From NCBI GenBank assembly GCA_019828545.1, contig JACVRA010000128.1:248001-312000 (forward strand): a DNA stretch of 64,000 nucleotides. The letters run 5' to 3'. Made by a program: the position numbers and the translations under genes. The notes under the pieces are model-generated. The model saw nothing but the letters and a program-made list of their open reading frames with translations, did no database searches and was not told where the DNA came from. Source of the DNA: Paracamarosporium sp. OC-R06-R3. Its lineage: Eukaryota; Ascomycota; Dothideomycetes; Pleosporales; Didymosphaeriaceae. This document shows, in pieces, positions 1 to 13,261 of this stretch (position 1 is the stretch's first letter; every line of letters begins with the position of its first letter).

Positions 1-19
1 CCCGCATCCCACCACCCAT

Positions 20-621
20 CTAGAACGGGTTGTCTTCCGGCGCAATCTCCTGGATGAAGTAATCGCCGAGGATGGGCACCTTCTGCATGATGTCCTTGCG
101 CACGCGGGGGACCTCGGCGAAGAAGAAGAGGGCGAAGAAGCCTGCTACACCACCGAAGCCGGCGGCGAGAGTGCCGCTGGGAGAGTATTAGCGTTGGGGT
201 TGACTGTGTGGAATTGTGTGGTGTGGTGGGGGGGAGCGGTGGAGAAGGTGTACGGTGCGAGGATGGATGGATGGACTGGGTAGGGTTGGATTGGGTTGGA
301 CTGGACGTACTACTTTGCGAGGTGGTTGAGGGTGATGCCGTGGTAGTTGCCGGCGATCTTGTACCTGGTGGGGGTTAGTTTGGGTTCTTTTGTGTTGGAT
401 TGAGGTGAATTGGATTGAGTGGAGTTCGTTGATGGGTCTGCATGGCGTTGGGAGACGAGGTGTGCTGCGCTCTGCAAGCTGTTGTTGGGATGCTTCGTCT
501 TCCCTCCTCCCTGCGTTTCCCATCTCCCTCTCCCCTGCTACCCAACTCAAACAAAGAAATCCACGTACTGAGGACCAAACGGACTCCGGTAAGCCTTGTA
601 TGGGCTTCGCATCGACTGCAT
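20..621 (-). CDS. QCR10: Cytochrome b-c1 complex subunit 10 (QCR10)
   Basis: Small single-pass accessory subunit of ubiquinol-cytochrome c reductase (complex III), mitochondrial inner membrane. Three exons: 569-621, 311-364 and 20-176, giving 87 aa, the usual size of the family. Visible landmarks are an N-terminal SPFGPQYKIAGNYHG stretch, one hydrophobic segment (GFGGVAGFFALFFF) and the conserved tail of a PRVRKDIMQKVP type ending in EDNPF. Introns are 177-310 (donor GTACGT) and 365-568 (donor GTACGT). An in-frame stop lies just upstream of the start at 621; a second ATG at 612 would shorten the protein by three residues. Assignment rests on recognising the family pattern; splice sites are inferred. 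Confidence 0.85.
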
Positions 622-1565
622 CTCCCATTAGCTCGCTATCCTTCTCATCTCTCCGGCAAGCCATTGCGGCCGCAGGCGCGTCGCGGGCAACGTACGAATG
701 CAGCGGGCGTGCGGCCCATGCTACCGGGCTCAGCTGCTTTGGCGCGCATCGTGGCGGTAGTGCGGTGTGGTGGGTAATTGAGGGTGTCGGAGTGACGTTT
801 GGGTGTTGAGCGAAGGGCAGGCGAAGAAGTGAGGTGAGAGGGCTTGGCGGCGCGGACCAATGGGGAGAGGCGGGTTTTTTCGGGGGAAGCGTAAGAGGGT
901 GGAGCGTTTGCTTTCTGGTCTATCCGTGATTTAATTGATATGGTATTTTGAGTATTGATCAGTGTGAAGGGGAATTGCTTGGTGCTGGTTCGAGATTTTG
1001 TGGTTGTTTATGTGTGCTTTTCTATGCGATTTGCTGCTGGTTTCTAATTGCGAATGTTTCTGTAATGAATGATTTGAGGATTAGCTGGGTATCATGGTCT
1101 GGGATTCTAGGATTCCAAAATGGTAACAGATGCGTCTTCGCCAGAAGTTCTTCAAATGGAATTCTGGTGAATAGCATGGACGCATCAACGACACCACGAC
1201 GCCATATGACCGTGCTTCATGCCCAAACTAAACATAACTGCAAGAGAAGTCTTTATGATGAACTTCTGCTGCGGTTGTGGTACAGCAGGATAAAAGCCCA
1301 TAGTTCAGATTTTGATCTGCGAAACCACGAACACAACCCACAAACCGAATCTGTGGATGAGTGCGTAAAGTCCGGCATGATATATCCTGGAATGATGGAA
1401 GACACAGTTCCCACAATACTAATGATCTTCGAACTCCAATCGTTTAAGGTGACGTTGAGACATTTGTCTATTCATTCGTTATATGGATGAGGTCGCTTCA
1501 AAGATGCGGCCAGCATCCATTGTCTACTTTATCTCTTCGGTGGTTCCCTACACTGCCACGCCCCT
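622..1565. other. Intergenic: QCR10 upstream / PUP2 downstream
   Basis: 944 bases between two minus-strand genes. It should hold the QCR10 promoter and PUP2 3' end. The G-rich plus-strand run around 835-905 is the only compositional feature I see. No gene supported. Confidence 0.5.
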
Positions 1566-2601
1566 CTAGTTCGTGGGAAGTCTTCCGACAACCTGCTCCA
1601 TCTCCTGATCCGTGTAGATCCTGAATCCCCTATTCTGCGTCACGCTCGCCAACTGCACGTTCTTGCTGTCCAGCTTCTCCTCCATGACCTGCTTCAGCGT
1701 CTTGAGCACCAAAACCTCTGCTTCGGCAAGGGTAAGCGACTTGTGGAACTCGTTCTGTAGCTCGGCTTGTGCGCCCTCAGAACCGGAGCCGATGGCTTTT
1801 GCGTCGTATCGATAGAAGGTACCGGATGGCTCAGCGTGGTACCTGCTTCCTTATCAGCTCACTAGTCCACACAACATCTCCGTTTTAGAACGTACAGGCT
1901 GGGTCCGTCCTCATCGTATCCTGCAATCAACAACGCCACACCGAACGGCCGACTCATAATGCTCTCCTCACCCTCTGCACCCTCACCGAACCTCAGCGCA
2001 AGATCGCATATCGCCTGCGTGCAGCTCTCCACCCTTAACGGCTCAGCGTAATTGAAAGCGTGGTTCTGGCTCTCCACTCGTGCGTGCTCGATCATGCTCC
2101 GTGCGTCGGCCTGAAGCCCGGACATAGCGCAGCCGATATGACGGTCGATTTCTACAATCTTCTCGACGGATGAGGTCTCAAGGAGGGTAGAGGTAACGCG
2201 CTTCTCTACGCCGAGGATTACACCCTCACCGGTTGCTACCTGTATCACGTATAAGCTATTGTTGCGGGGTTACATATATCGAGCGGGCTTGGAGGTGGCG
2301 GAGGTGCCATTTCGGGCAGACGTACGCCTATTGCTGTTGAACCGAGCTTGATGGCTTCTAGCGAGTATTCGACTTGGAAAAGACGGCCTTCGGGCGAGAA
2401 GGTGCTGGCTTGCTGTGAGCTTGCGGTCTGGGAAGGGTATATGGCGGGGCTACGGACTTGATACCACGATCTAGAAATTGAGTATCAGTATAGATTCAAA
2501 ACGGAACTTTCATCAATGACACTCACCATATTCGCTTCGTGCTATGAACTGCTCAAATTAGCATGCGGAGCTCAAGACGGTATTCGCATCGAGCGTACCA
2601 T
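1566..2601 (-). CDS. PUP2: 20S proteasome subunit alpha type-5 (PUP2)
   Basis: Structural alpha5 subunit of the 20S proteasome outer ring. Six exons: 2599-2601, 2527-2548, 2458-2470, 2326-2404, 1896-2239 and 1566-1842, giving 245 aa (family about 240-250). The alpha-subunit N-terminal signature is complete: [20 protein letters not shown], then [19 protein letters not shown]; the body carries [24 protein letters not shown] and the GSGSEGAQ motif. Odd: the first coding exon is only the ATG, directly followed by a GTACGC donor, and exons 2 and 3 are 22 and 13 nt. The third intron uses a GTCCGT donor, chosen because it is the only one that restores the ..GINTFSPEG.. sequence. Family identification is very secure; the micro-exon borders are inferred from frame and conservation. 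Confidence 0.93.
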
Positions 2602-4125
2602 ATTGAAGGTGTTTGTAGAGGGTTCTTGGATTGATCGGAGAGATGAAGCTCAGACACGTGCTTCGGCGGCAGGATAGAAGTTTAAAAGTATTGTTCTTCC
2701 GATCAGAAACGTGTGGGTGTCGTAACGTTAGTTTGGTGAGCTTGATGGCCGACAGCGCAACTTCGACGCGGCAGGAGCTGCCTTGAATGTGGGCCCGTGC
2801 ATTGCCAAGCACCTTCTCCGAAAGAGCAGCGCCCGCGAGCATTCTAAAAGACGTGCGACCAGGTTCTTGTTCAATGGGCCAATTATTTTGTTCGACCAAC
2901 CAGTCTTCGTGATGTTCGGGTAGAGAATTTCTTGTCTCTTGTTATTTTGACGAGCATCACTTCTATGCCTTCCAATTTCCACTGGTTCCATCAGGACGAT
3001 TCTATCCTACCAATCTTAGGAGCAATCTTTGCTGCTTGGAACCAATAGTGTATCGTTAATGGAACCTGATTGTGTTACCACGTTGGGTGTGCTCGTGCCG
3101 AAAGCTAGGACGTAAATATTTATTGGAATACCAATCACACCGGCGGTGTTGCCATGCGTCTCCGCTACATTCTCCACGACGGTTCTCTCCCGTTGAATCC
3201 TGTCTACTAGCTTCTGGAGGGCCATAGCTCCATAGATGTCTGCTGTGGTAGCAGCGTGGACCTCAGCTGCTCTGGCTTGGAGAAGCTTTCCACTTAAAGC
3301 GAACACACCCTCCATCTCGACACTAATGATCAGGGATTTTACATCCGCTACCCCATCCTGTCAAGTTGTCCTACTTCATAAATGTGCTTTATATGTGCTC
3401 GTCTGCATGTTCTCCCATCAATTAAAGTTCTTTCTCCCCCGCTGCTTGAAGTTTATCGTCTTGAGAATTTGAACTTGCAACCGGTTGATTATCTTGACCC
3501 ACATCCTCAGTAGCGAGATCTATGAAGCTTTTGAACGCAGTGGATGATTATGATGTGTTGTGGTACGACTTTTTATAGCTTCTTCGTAAGTGTCTTTTGG
3601 TTATTGAAAGAAATCTGAGACATCGGAATGCATGTGCATAAGCGCTAGTAATGTCTCGAGTCGGATTGATGTCCATGATACACAAAAAGGAAGCGATTAT
3701 ATGGACTAAAAGAGATGCAATCGCAATGATTCTCTAACGATACCTTTTGCGACGAGTAAAGCAACTGCTTGATACTGTGACCAACCGCTATGAAACCGGG
3801 CCTATATGGGTCGTTCTCCCGGAATTTCGATAGGAGCTCAAGGAGACCAATACTCGAACCCGAAGCATACCAACTAGGCAAGCCCCTTGCGTGCTAGAAA
3901 CTGGCGTTTCAAGGCGAGCTGAAGGGCAATTGGATGCGTTGCTCTAGCGACATGCGGAACTAAACCGCTCTTGGCAAGCGGATCTAAACACCAAGCGCTC
4001 CAGGTGCCTCTTCTTTCTCTCACCGCACACAAACAATTCGCCAACCTCTCCGTCGCATCGAGCTCCGCGCACCATCACCAAACCGATCTCCATCACCCGC
4101 ATCATCCAGATAACCCGCAATCGCA
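2602..4125. other. Intergenic: divergent PUP2/CHZ1 region with coding-like remnants
   Basis: 1.5 kb between the start of PUP2 (minus) and CHZ1 (plus), so it contains both promoters. Its centre (3016-3893) has minus-strand blocks that read like protein but do not assemble into one intact gene; these are listed separately. The remainder shows no supported gene. Confidence 0.5.
3016..3893 (-). pseudogene. Possible decayed hydrolase-like gene (coding-like blocks)
   Basis: Three minus-strand blocks read like protein. Block 3893-3744 is framed by an acceptor (TTTCTAG) and a donor (GTATCG). It reads ARGLPSWYASG... and then VGHSIKQLLYSSQK, which resembles the serine-nucleophile region of fungal DUF676-type esterases (GHSIGGLV.KQ.LLYSSQ) but lacks the residues normally between GHSI and KQ. 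A second block ends at a stop at 3422. A third, 3357-3016, opens after a CAG acceptor and contains LLQARAAEVHAATTADIYGA. I could not join the blocks in one frame. It may be a relic, two small genes, or a misread multi-exon gene; the hydrolase similarity is from memory of the family pattern. Confidence 0.25.
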
Positions 4126-4581
4126 ATGGCCGCCCAACCCGAGGACCACCAGATGGAGGGCGTCGAGAACCCCGCTCAGGTCGCCGACAAGGGCAAGGGC
4201 AAAGCGGTTGAGGCTATGGAGGAGTCTGCAGAGGACGATTCCAGCGATGAGTCCGGCGATGAGGCTCAGGTATGTTTGAACGCTGCGCATTGGCTCTAGG
4301 CGCAAAGTTGCTAACTTCATTGTCCCAGGCTGTTGAGGGTATGGCTATCCATCTAATTCGCGCGCAATCGCGCTTCGTCGCTTCGTACACATCCGCTGAT
4401 ACTTGATACAGAGCCCGAGGACGAAGATACCATGGCCGAGATCGACCCCACCAACATCGTTAACAGCCGCACTCGTGGAAAGAATATCGACTTCGCCAAG
4501 GCCGCTCAGGAGCTTGGTGAAGATGAGGATGAGGAGGATGACGAGGACTTCAACGACCCTGACGATGAGATGAAGGACTAG
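4126..4581 (+). CDS. CHZ1: Histone H2A.Z-specific chaperone CHZ1
   Basis: Nuclear chaperone that binds H2A.Z-H2B dimers and delivers them for SWR1-dependent exchange. Three exons: 4126-4269, 4329-4338 and 4412-4581, giving 107 aa. The diagnostic CHZ motif is visible as IDPTNIVNSRTRGKNIDF (about residues 60-78), flanked by long acidic tracts (DDSSDESGDE upstream; EDEDEEDDEDFNDPDDE downstream), as expected for a histone chaperone. The middle exon is only 10 nt and splits the AVEEPEDED segment; it is needed to keep frame and uses a GTATGG donor. Start is the ATG of MAAQPEDHQMEG. Length and architecture fit the family. Confidence 0.9.
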
Positions 4582-7500
4582 AGAGGCTCCGATCCTCTTT
4601 GTTCCTTGGTACGAGTTGCCCCGCTGCTCCTTGCCCCGCTTTAGTACTGACGGGATCAGTCTTTTTTCGACGCGCTCACGAGCATTGCACGCCCGCACTT
4701 GGGGATCTTCCAAATGGGCCGGTATCAAAAAGTCTCTCGGCATTGGTTGGCGGGCAGACTCAATTGTATATGGAGTCTAGGCGCGATTTCGGACGCTGCA
4801 TACTAGGATGAGGATGTTGTGCACGCGCGGCGCGTAGCACGTATAACACGGATACGTCCCCGATACATAGCGCTTAGCGGATACCATGAATGCCACACGG
4901 TACCGACAGATGTTCCCCTTTACTTGGTCCAATGATTGTGAAGTGATGTGCCCTCCACGCTTGAGTTTGCTCGGCAATTTAATCTGTCTACATGGGCGGG
5001 TGAAGACGATAAATATTTGTCACGCCAAGTGCATAGACCTAGTTGAACAGTCTCGATGGCAATCCTTTTGGCCCAATGCGGTATTACAGATTGAGTAGTA
5101 CGAGTCGAGATCAACGAGCAATTCCTGCTGCACACACCAAATAGATGATTCATGAACTTGACTAGCCTTGAAATAGGTTTATACTGTGACCACCGTATTC
5201 TCTCAATTACCCTTATTTCAACAACTGATTGCCGTCTGCTGGCTGGTTTCTGCTCATGCCGCATGCATGTTGTTGCTGGTAGACGGGTTGTGCGGCGAGC
5301 ATCTAACTTGATTCGCTCGTTAGTTCTACACGTCGACCCACCCGATTGGTAGCAATATCTACACAGAGGCAAGGTAAGACATGGAGAAGGGCAGACGCCG
5401 GCGTAGATTCGGCCAGAGAGGGACCGCGGCGGCGATGCTCAGGCCGAAGCAGCGTGCGGCAGAGGCGACTTTTGCGGACCGCCGTGCCGCCACAGCGTGC
5501 TGGACGCGCCAGCCAGAGCAAGCACAAAAGGAAAGTGCAGGTAGCTAGTCACGCGGACAATGGTAGCTTCACGCGGAAGACCCTGATGCAGTGAGATCTC
5601 CGCCTGGCAAGATCCACACCCCATGGCACGGCTGGGGAATGGTGCTACGAGAATGTTTCACGTCAGGACTACGAGGGACCGTCGATGCCGGAAGAATTCG
5701 GTAGTACAGTACCGCTACCCACGACGGAAATGAGACAGGTTGACCGCGTGGAACGAGCATGCCGCGCGGGGACAGCTGCGGGTACGTTGGCAGCGTTGCA
5801 ACGGAATTGCCCGCTGGCAGGCAGTGCTCCTGCTTGAGCCATGGTGGCGATATCGGCGAGTTGGACGACATAGGCGAGTACGGCAGCCTAGGTACCAGGA
5901 CGTGGGCCGCGTCCTCGTGACTCATGGAATCATCAGTCGAGAAGCAGCAGCAAGCTCCCACAGGGCGATTCCGGTCTGACCCGAGATGGAGACGATAAGA
6001 TTGGTACCTTTGGAGCGTGCGTGGCGGAGGGTTAGTGCTGCCGGGCGGCGTGGCGTGCGGACGTGGTGATGATCGGGGCTGCGTAGACTAATAATACAAG
6101 TACTGAGACAGGCAGAGGTACTTGTTCCCCTCTGGAGAGAAAGATCGCTGGGCTCCGCGCTCCATGATGTCGACTCGGGCTGGAGATTCCGCTGAGGCTA
6201 GATGATCTCCCGGCCTATGGGAGCGAGGCTCGGGGGCCATGGGCGCACGATAAGGACACGATCAACGACATGACCACCTCGAATTACGGCGAACAAGCAT
6301 CGGCACCGCGGCGCTAGGCGGAGGCGAGCCAATGCGCGCGGGCGGAATCGTCAGAGGGCCAATGGGGCGCGCCATATTGTCAGGCTGGGGCGCGTGGCTG
6401 CAGCGGGCAACCGGCCAGTGGAGCTTGGACGGCGGAAGAGCGCATGCACTATGCAATCATAACGTGTCAAAGCGACCTCGGAGCGAATCGCAGGCGGTTG
6501 GCGGCGAACTACGAGCCCACCGCCCGTGGCAGAATTTCGTGGGGTACCCGGCAAAAAGTTCACCACGCACGACAGCGCTGCAGGGCCGCCGTCGACGTGC
6601 TGCGACGCATCGTCAGAGGGCCGCTCCAGCTTCTCCGGCGCCTCACAGTGCGTCTGCGAGCAATTGACCGGCGGCGGGCGGCCAATAGCCCGCCCTTGAT
6701 TCCCATTGTTCGTGCTCGTGTTCGTGCTGCGTGTTTGACATGTGCCGCCGCGTCCACCACCAAACGAATAGCACGCCCGAGCCCGGCGCAACCACTGCAG
6801 CCCCGTGAGTGGAGACGTCTCTGGGAGTAGTAGCAGACAGGCCTCCTTCGAGCGCCTGCCGAGATTTCCTTCATTGGCACAAGCAATAGTGAAGGTCTAG
6901 TGCAGCGAATTTTAGCACCCCACCCAAGTGCCTTCATAAGCTCTCGACCCACCCCCATCCACGCCTCTCTCTCTTCCTCTCTACCTCGTCCTGCTGGAAC
7001 ATAGTTGCTTGCTCGAGTCATTCCTTCGGCCTCCTCCTGACGGCCCATCACTACGCGTAAGTGAGATACAGCCCACACTTCCCTGTGCCACCACCAGCTT
7101 TCCCACTCGCCCCTCCGCCCCTCCGCCATACACACCCTGCGCCGTGCCGCACACCTGGTCGCGCACCGGGGTCTAGCGAACGCCCTGTGTGGAGAGTCCA
7201 CCACCCCGCCTGTTCCCATTCGCCGCCTGCCCTGCCTTATCAGCACTTTTGTGCTTCTTCTGCGGACGTCGGTCACCGCCGAAGCTAGCATAGCGTCGTT
7301 ACCATCAGACCCGCATTGAGACGTCGACCTGTGGTGACGATGCCTGTTCGTCACGCAAAATTGGCCGCATGCAACTCGCAGCCTGACCAAGGGCAACAAG
7401 TCGCCGACTTGGGGGAGGGGGGCGCTCCTTCCAACTGTGCGGGGCAGATGGCAGCTGTGTGCGAACTTTGTCACAATACACGAGAACATTGGCTCTTTGA

Positions 7501-7660
7501 CCACGGTCGCTAACCGCTTGTACCAGTATCAGAGCATCAACTACCAGCAAAACTCGCAAACACAACGCCCCCCCACTATCGTCACTCGATACCCCGCCCA
7601 CGCGCACCCACCCGCGACTCCACCACCACCACCTGAGAAATTCGGCCGGCTGCCGATATA
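4582..7660. other. Long intergenic / probable GLT1 promoter and leader
   Basis: About 3.1 kb without a convincing gene. From about 5.3 to 6.9 kb it is GC-rich with many chance open frames in several registers. The last 600 bases before GLT1 are C/CA-rich on the plus strand, like fungal pyrimidine-rich 5' leaders. A GATA-type motif in reverse orientation (CTTATC) sits near 7237, of the type bound by nitrogen regulators, but one copy is weak evidence. Confidence 0.45.
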
Positions 7661-10600
7661 ATGGGTAGCGTTTCCTTCGCCGAAGATACCAAATTGCCCC
7701 AGGATACGCCGATTGTCGAGGAGGAAAGCTCCGTCTTTCCTTATCAAGATGGCCCGGAGAACAAGTCGTGGGCAGGCGCGCTGCCCTTGAAGCAGGGTCT
7801 CTATGACCCCGAGTACGAGAAGGATGCGTGCGGTGTCGGTTTTGCTGCGTATGTGAACACGCGGTTGTTTGCGAGGCCAACTCGTGCTAATAGTCGACAG
7901 CCACATCAAGGGCAAGGCGAGCCACAAAATTGTGTCCGATGGTGAGATTCTACGGCCCAGCTTGTATACGACCACTTACAATCGACAGCACGGTCATTGC
8001 TATGCAACATGACCCATCGAGGTGCTGTGGGCTCTGACGCCCGCGACGGCGACGGCGCTGGTGTTATGACTTCGATTCCCCACCGGTTCTTCGTGAAGGA
8101 GTTTGGGCGCGAGCAGGGCTTCACGCTCCCTCAGCAGGGCCAGTACGCAACTGGTAATCTCTTCTTCAAGCCCGATCCCACAACGCTGGATGAAACCAAA
8201 GCGATGTTCGAGGATGTGGCTGATCAGCTGGATCTACGAGTATTGGGTTGGCGAGTGGTCCCGAGGGACTCCACGCTGCTTGGTCCGGCCGCCTTGTCGC
8301 GCGAGCCCATCATACTGCAGCCGTTTGTGGTGCTGAAAAAGGCGTTTGGTGAGGGTAAGGAGCCGAAGCCGGACTTCGCCCAGACGTTCAATAGCGGGTA
8401 CTTTGAGCGACAGCTCTACGTGCTACGCAAGCGCTCCACGCACGTTATTGGTCTTCACAATTGGTTCTACATCTGCTCTCTAAGCAACAAGAACATTGTG
8501 TACAAGGGCCAGCTTGCACCTGTGCAAGTTTACGAATACTATCACGACCTTCTCTCAGTCGATTATGAGGGGCATTTTGCTCTCGTCCATTCGCGTTTCT
8601 CTACTAACACATTCCCCAGCTGGGACCGTGCACAGCCTTTGAGATGGGCAGCCCACAATGGTGAGATCAACACCTTGCGTGGTAACAAGAACTGGATGCG
8701 CTCGCGAGAAGGTGTAATGAAGTCGGAGATGTTTGGTGATGAGCTTGACCTCCTATACCCCATTGTTGAAGATGGAGGCTCCGACTCTGCTGCATTCGAC
8801 AACGTGCTCGAACTGCTTACCATCAACGGTGTTCTTTCGCTCCCAGAAGCTGTCATGCTCATGGTCCCAGAGGCATGGCAAGGTAACCATTCCATGGACC
8901 CTGCTAAGCAAGCTTTCTACGAATGGGCTGCTTGCATGATGGAGCCTTGGGACGGTCCAGCTCTCTTCACTTTCTCTGATGGACGCTACTGCGGAGCCAA
9001 CCTTGACCGTAACGGTCTCCGACCCTGCCGTTACTACGTGACCGATGACGACAGAATCGTTTGCGCCTCAGAAGTCGGTACCATCTCCATCGAGCCGGAG
9101 CGAGTTGTACAAAAGGGCCGTCTCCAGCCTGGCCGCATGTTGCTCGTAGACACTGTGGCCGGCCGCATCATCGACGATTCGGAGCTGAAGAACACGGTCG
9201 CAGCTCGTCACGATTTCCGTTCCTGGGTTGAGAAGAACCTCTTGACTTTACCCAAGATCAGACAACAGGTCCTCGAGAAGGGCGTAGACCTCAGCAACAC
9301 CCTCACAGATACGCGTGTGCACGAGGACCCACGTCTAAAGGCTTTCGGATACTCGCTCGAGCAGGTAACACTACTTCTCGCGCCCATGGCTGCCGATTCT
9401 AAGGAAGCCCTGGGTTCCATGGGTAACGATGCTCCTCTCGCATGCCTGGCACAACAGCCCCGCCTCATGTTCGAGTACTTCCGGCAGCTTTTCGCTCAGG
9501 TCACGAACCCTCCCATCGATCCTATCCGAGAAGCTATTGTCATGTCTCTTGAGGCATACGTTGGCCCCCAGGGTAACTTGCTTGAGATGGACGAGTCACA
9601 GTGCGGTCGGCTGCTTCTCCCATCGCCAATCCTTTCTCTGGAGGAGTACACGTCATTGGTCAACATGCACAGCCTGTACCCTGAATGGACTGTGAAGACG
9701 ATTGACATCACTTTCCCCAAGAGCGAGGGTGTCGATGGATACATGAACGCGCTGGACCGAATCTGTGATGCTGCCACCGAATGCATTGACAGTGGCGATA
9801 ACATCCTCGTCCTTTCCGACCGCGCCACCTCCGTCGACCGAGTGGCTGTTTCTGCCTGTCTCGCGACCGGTATGGTGCACCACCACCTCGTCCGCAGCAA
9901 GGCCCGCTCCCGAGTCGCCCTTGTAGTTGAGACTGCTGAAGCTCGTGAAGTCCACCACATGTCCGTTCTCGTTGGCTATGGTGCCGATGCCATCTGCCCT
10001 TACCTTGCCATTGAGTGTATCTTGAAGATGCACCGTGAGGGTTTGATCCGCAAGAAGCTCTCGCCTGAGCAGCTCATTGACAACTACAAGCACTCCTGCG
10101 ATGGTGGTATCCTGAAGGTTATGAGCAAGATGGGTATATCTACGTTGCAGTCGTACAAGGGTGCTCAGATCTTCGAGGCCCTTGGTATCGATGACTCGGT
10201 TGTCGACCGTTGCTTCACGGGAACTGCTACTCGCATCAAGGGTGCGACCTTCAAGGACTTTGCTCAAGACGCCTTCGCGCTCCACGAGAAGGGTTTCCCT
10301 AGCCGCAGCATCGTCGAGGTTCCCGGCCTTGCTGAGACTGGTGAGTACCACTGGCGAGACGGCGGTGAAGCTCACGTCAACGACCCGACTGCGATTGCCA
10401 ACATCCAGGATGCGGTGCGCACGAAGAACGACAAATCCTATGAAGCGTACTCCATCGCTGAATACGAGCGCATCAAGGACTGCACTCTTCGTGGTCTCTT
10501 GGACTTCAACTTCGAGGATCGCACCCCCATTCCTATCGACCAGGTCGAGCCTTGGACAGATATCGTGCGCCGCTTTGTGACTGGTGCCATGTCCTACGGT

Positions 10601-13223
10601 TCCATTTCCATGGAGTCTCACTCTACCCTTGCCGTTGCCATGAACCGCTTGGGTGGCAAGTCCAACACTGGTGAGGGTGGTGAAGATCCGGAGCGATCGC
10701 TTCGTATGGAGAACGGCGATACCATGCGCTCTGCCATCAAGCAAATTGCTTCTGGTCGCTTTGGTGTCACGAGCAACTACCTCGCTGACGCCGATGAGCT
10801 TCAGATCAAGATGGCCCAAGGTGCCAAGCCCGGAGAGGGCGGTGAGCTTCCTGGCCACAAGGTCTCTGCTTCCATTGCTAAGACCCGTCACTCTACTCCT
10901 GGTGTCGGTCTTATCAGCCCTCCGCCTCACCACGATATCTACTCCATCGAAGATCTCAAGCAGTTGATCTACGATCTGAAGTGCTCGAACCCGCGCGCCC
11001 GTGTGTCTGTCAAGCTCGTTTCCGAGACGGGTGTCGGTATCGTCGCTTCCGGTGTGGCCAAGGCCAAGGCTGACCACATCTTGATCTCTGGTCACGATGG
11101 TGGTACCGGTGCCTCTCGCTGGACCGGTATCAAGTATGCTGGTCTTCCATGGGAGTTGGGTCTTGCCGAGACTCACCAGACTTTGGTCCTTAACGACCTC
11201 CGTGGACGTGTCATTGTGCAAACTGACGGTCAGCTCCGAACCGGCCGTGACGTCGCCATTGCCTGTCTGCTTGGTGCTGAAGAGTGGGGTTTCGCTACAA
11301 CCCCTCTGATTGCCATGGGTTGTATCATGATGAGGAAGTGGTAAGCAATTCTGATCTTCTCTAATTGGTAAAGCTATACTAACTATATCTCCTAGCCACT
11401 TGAACACCTGCCCCGTCGGTATTGCTACCCAGGACCCCGAGCTGAGGAAGAAGTTCGTTGGCACGCCCGAGCATGTCATCAACTTCTTCTACTATGTCGC
11501 CAACGAGCTTCGTGCCATTATGGCCAAGCTTGGATTCCGCACCATCAACGACATGGTTGGCCACTGCGAAGTGCTTCGCGTTCGCGACGATCTCCGCACT
11601 GCTAAGACTGAGAATATCGACTTGTCGCTCATCCTGACGCCTGCCCACACGCTTCGCCCTGGTGTGGCTACCTTCAACGTCCGCAAGCAGGACCACCGCC
11701 TCCACGTGCGTCTGGACAACAAGCTTATTGCGGAATCTGAGCTTGCTCTCGAGAAGGGCCTGCCCGCGCGTATTGAATGCGATATCGTCAACACTGATCG
11801 TGCGTTGGGTGCTACTCTGTCCTACCAGATCAGCCGACGCTACGGCGAGGCTGGCTTGCCTCAGGATACTATCCACGCCAACATTCGTGGATCTGCAGGC
11901 CAGTCTTTCGGTGCTTACTTGGCGCCTGGTGTCACTCTGGAGCTTGAGGGTGACGCTAACGACTATGTGGGCAAGGGTCTCTCTGGCGGTCGTATCATCG
12001 TCTACCCGCCTCGTACGGCCGTGTACAGGGCCGAAGAGAACGTCCTCATTGGCAACGTCTGCTTGTACGGCGCCACCAAGGGTAGCTGCTTCTTCCGCGG
12101 TGTGGCTGCCGAGCGATTCGCCGTCCGTAACTCTGGCGCCACTGCCGTTGTCGAAGGTGTTGGTGACCACGGCTGCGAGTACATGACTGGTGGTCGCGTG
12201 GTTGTCCTCGGATCTACTGGCCGCAACTTCGCTGCTGGTATGTCTGGTGGTATCGCCTACGTTCTCGACATCCAGCAGGACTTCGAACACAAGGTCAACC
12301 AGGAGATGGTGGAGCTTTCCGGCATCGAGGATCCCCAGGAGATCGCCTTCGTACGCGGTCTCATTGAAGACCACCACCACTACACCGGCTCAGAGCTTGC
12401 CGCACGTATCCTCTTGGACTTCACCCGTGCCCTTCCTCGCTTTGTCAAGGTCATGCCTGTCGACTACAAGCGTGTCCTCCTGGAAGAGGCCGCCAAGGAG
12501 GCTGAAAAGAAGAAGAAGGAATATCCCCTTCCCATCCTCCCCGGCAACCCCGTCCGTTCGGCGCACGAGGAGTCCCTGAAGCACGATCACGACGCCGAGG
12601 CCAAGGACAAGAAGAAGAGCGACCTCCTCGACATCGAAGAGAGCATCACTGACGCCAAGGCTGAGAAGAAGAAGGCGCTCGTCCTCGACAAGACAAAGGG
12701 CTTCATGAAGTACCAGCGTCGCTCTGAGAAGTACCGCAACCCTAAGACCCGCACCCGAGATTGGGCGGAGTTGTCCCAACGCCTCAACGAGGATGAACTC
12801 AAGTACCAGACAGCGCGTTGCATGGACTGCGGTGTGCCTTTCTGCCAGTCTGATTCTGGTTGCCCAATTTCAAACATAATACCGAAGTGGAACGAATTGG
12901 TCTTCCAAAATCAATGGCGCGACGCTCTTAACCGCCTCCTAATGACCAACAACTTCCCGGAATTCACTGGCCGTGTCTGCCCTGCTCCTTGCGAGGGTGC
13001 TTGTGTTCTAGGCATCAACGAGGACCCCGTCGGCATCAAGTCCATCGAGTGCGCCATCATCGACCGTGGCTTCGAGATGGGCTGGATGGTCCCATCGCCA
13101 CCTCAGACCCGCACTGGCAAGAAGGTTGCCATCATCGGATCTGGACCTGCCGGTCTTGCGGCATCCGATCAGCTCAACAAGTGCGGTCACGAGGTCACCG
13201 TCTTCGAGCGTGCTGATCGTGTC

Positions 13224-13261
<38 letters not shown>

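Noticed and set aside
948..1490. Plus-strand 180-codon frame
   Set aside because: No family pattern, irregular composition; lies in the QCR10 upstream / PUP2 downstream region.
5569..5961. Minus-strand 130-codon frame starting MGACCCFSTDDSM
   Set aside because: Pro/Ser-rich but no recognisable family, splice support or conserved end; not enough to call a gene.
6560..7504. Minus-strand 314-codon Arg-rich frame upstream of GLT1
   Set aside because: Composition is what a GC-rich promoter gives on the antisense strand; no domain, several overlapping frames of similar length.
9653..11482. Long antisense frame (609 codons) within GLT1
   Set aside because: Shadow of the strongly codon-biased GLT1 coding strand.
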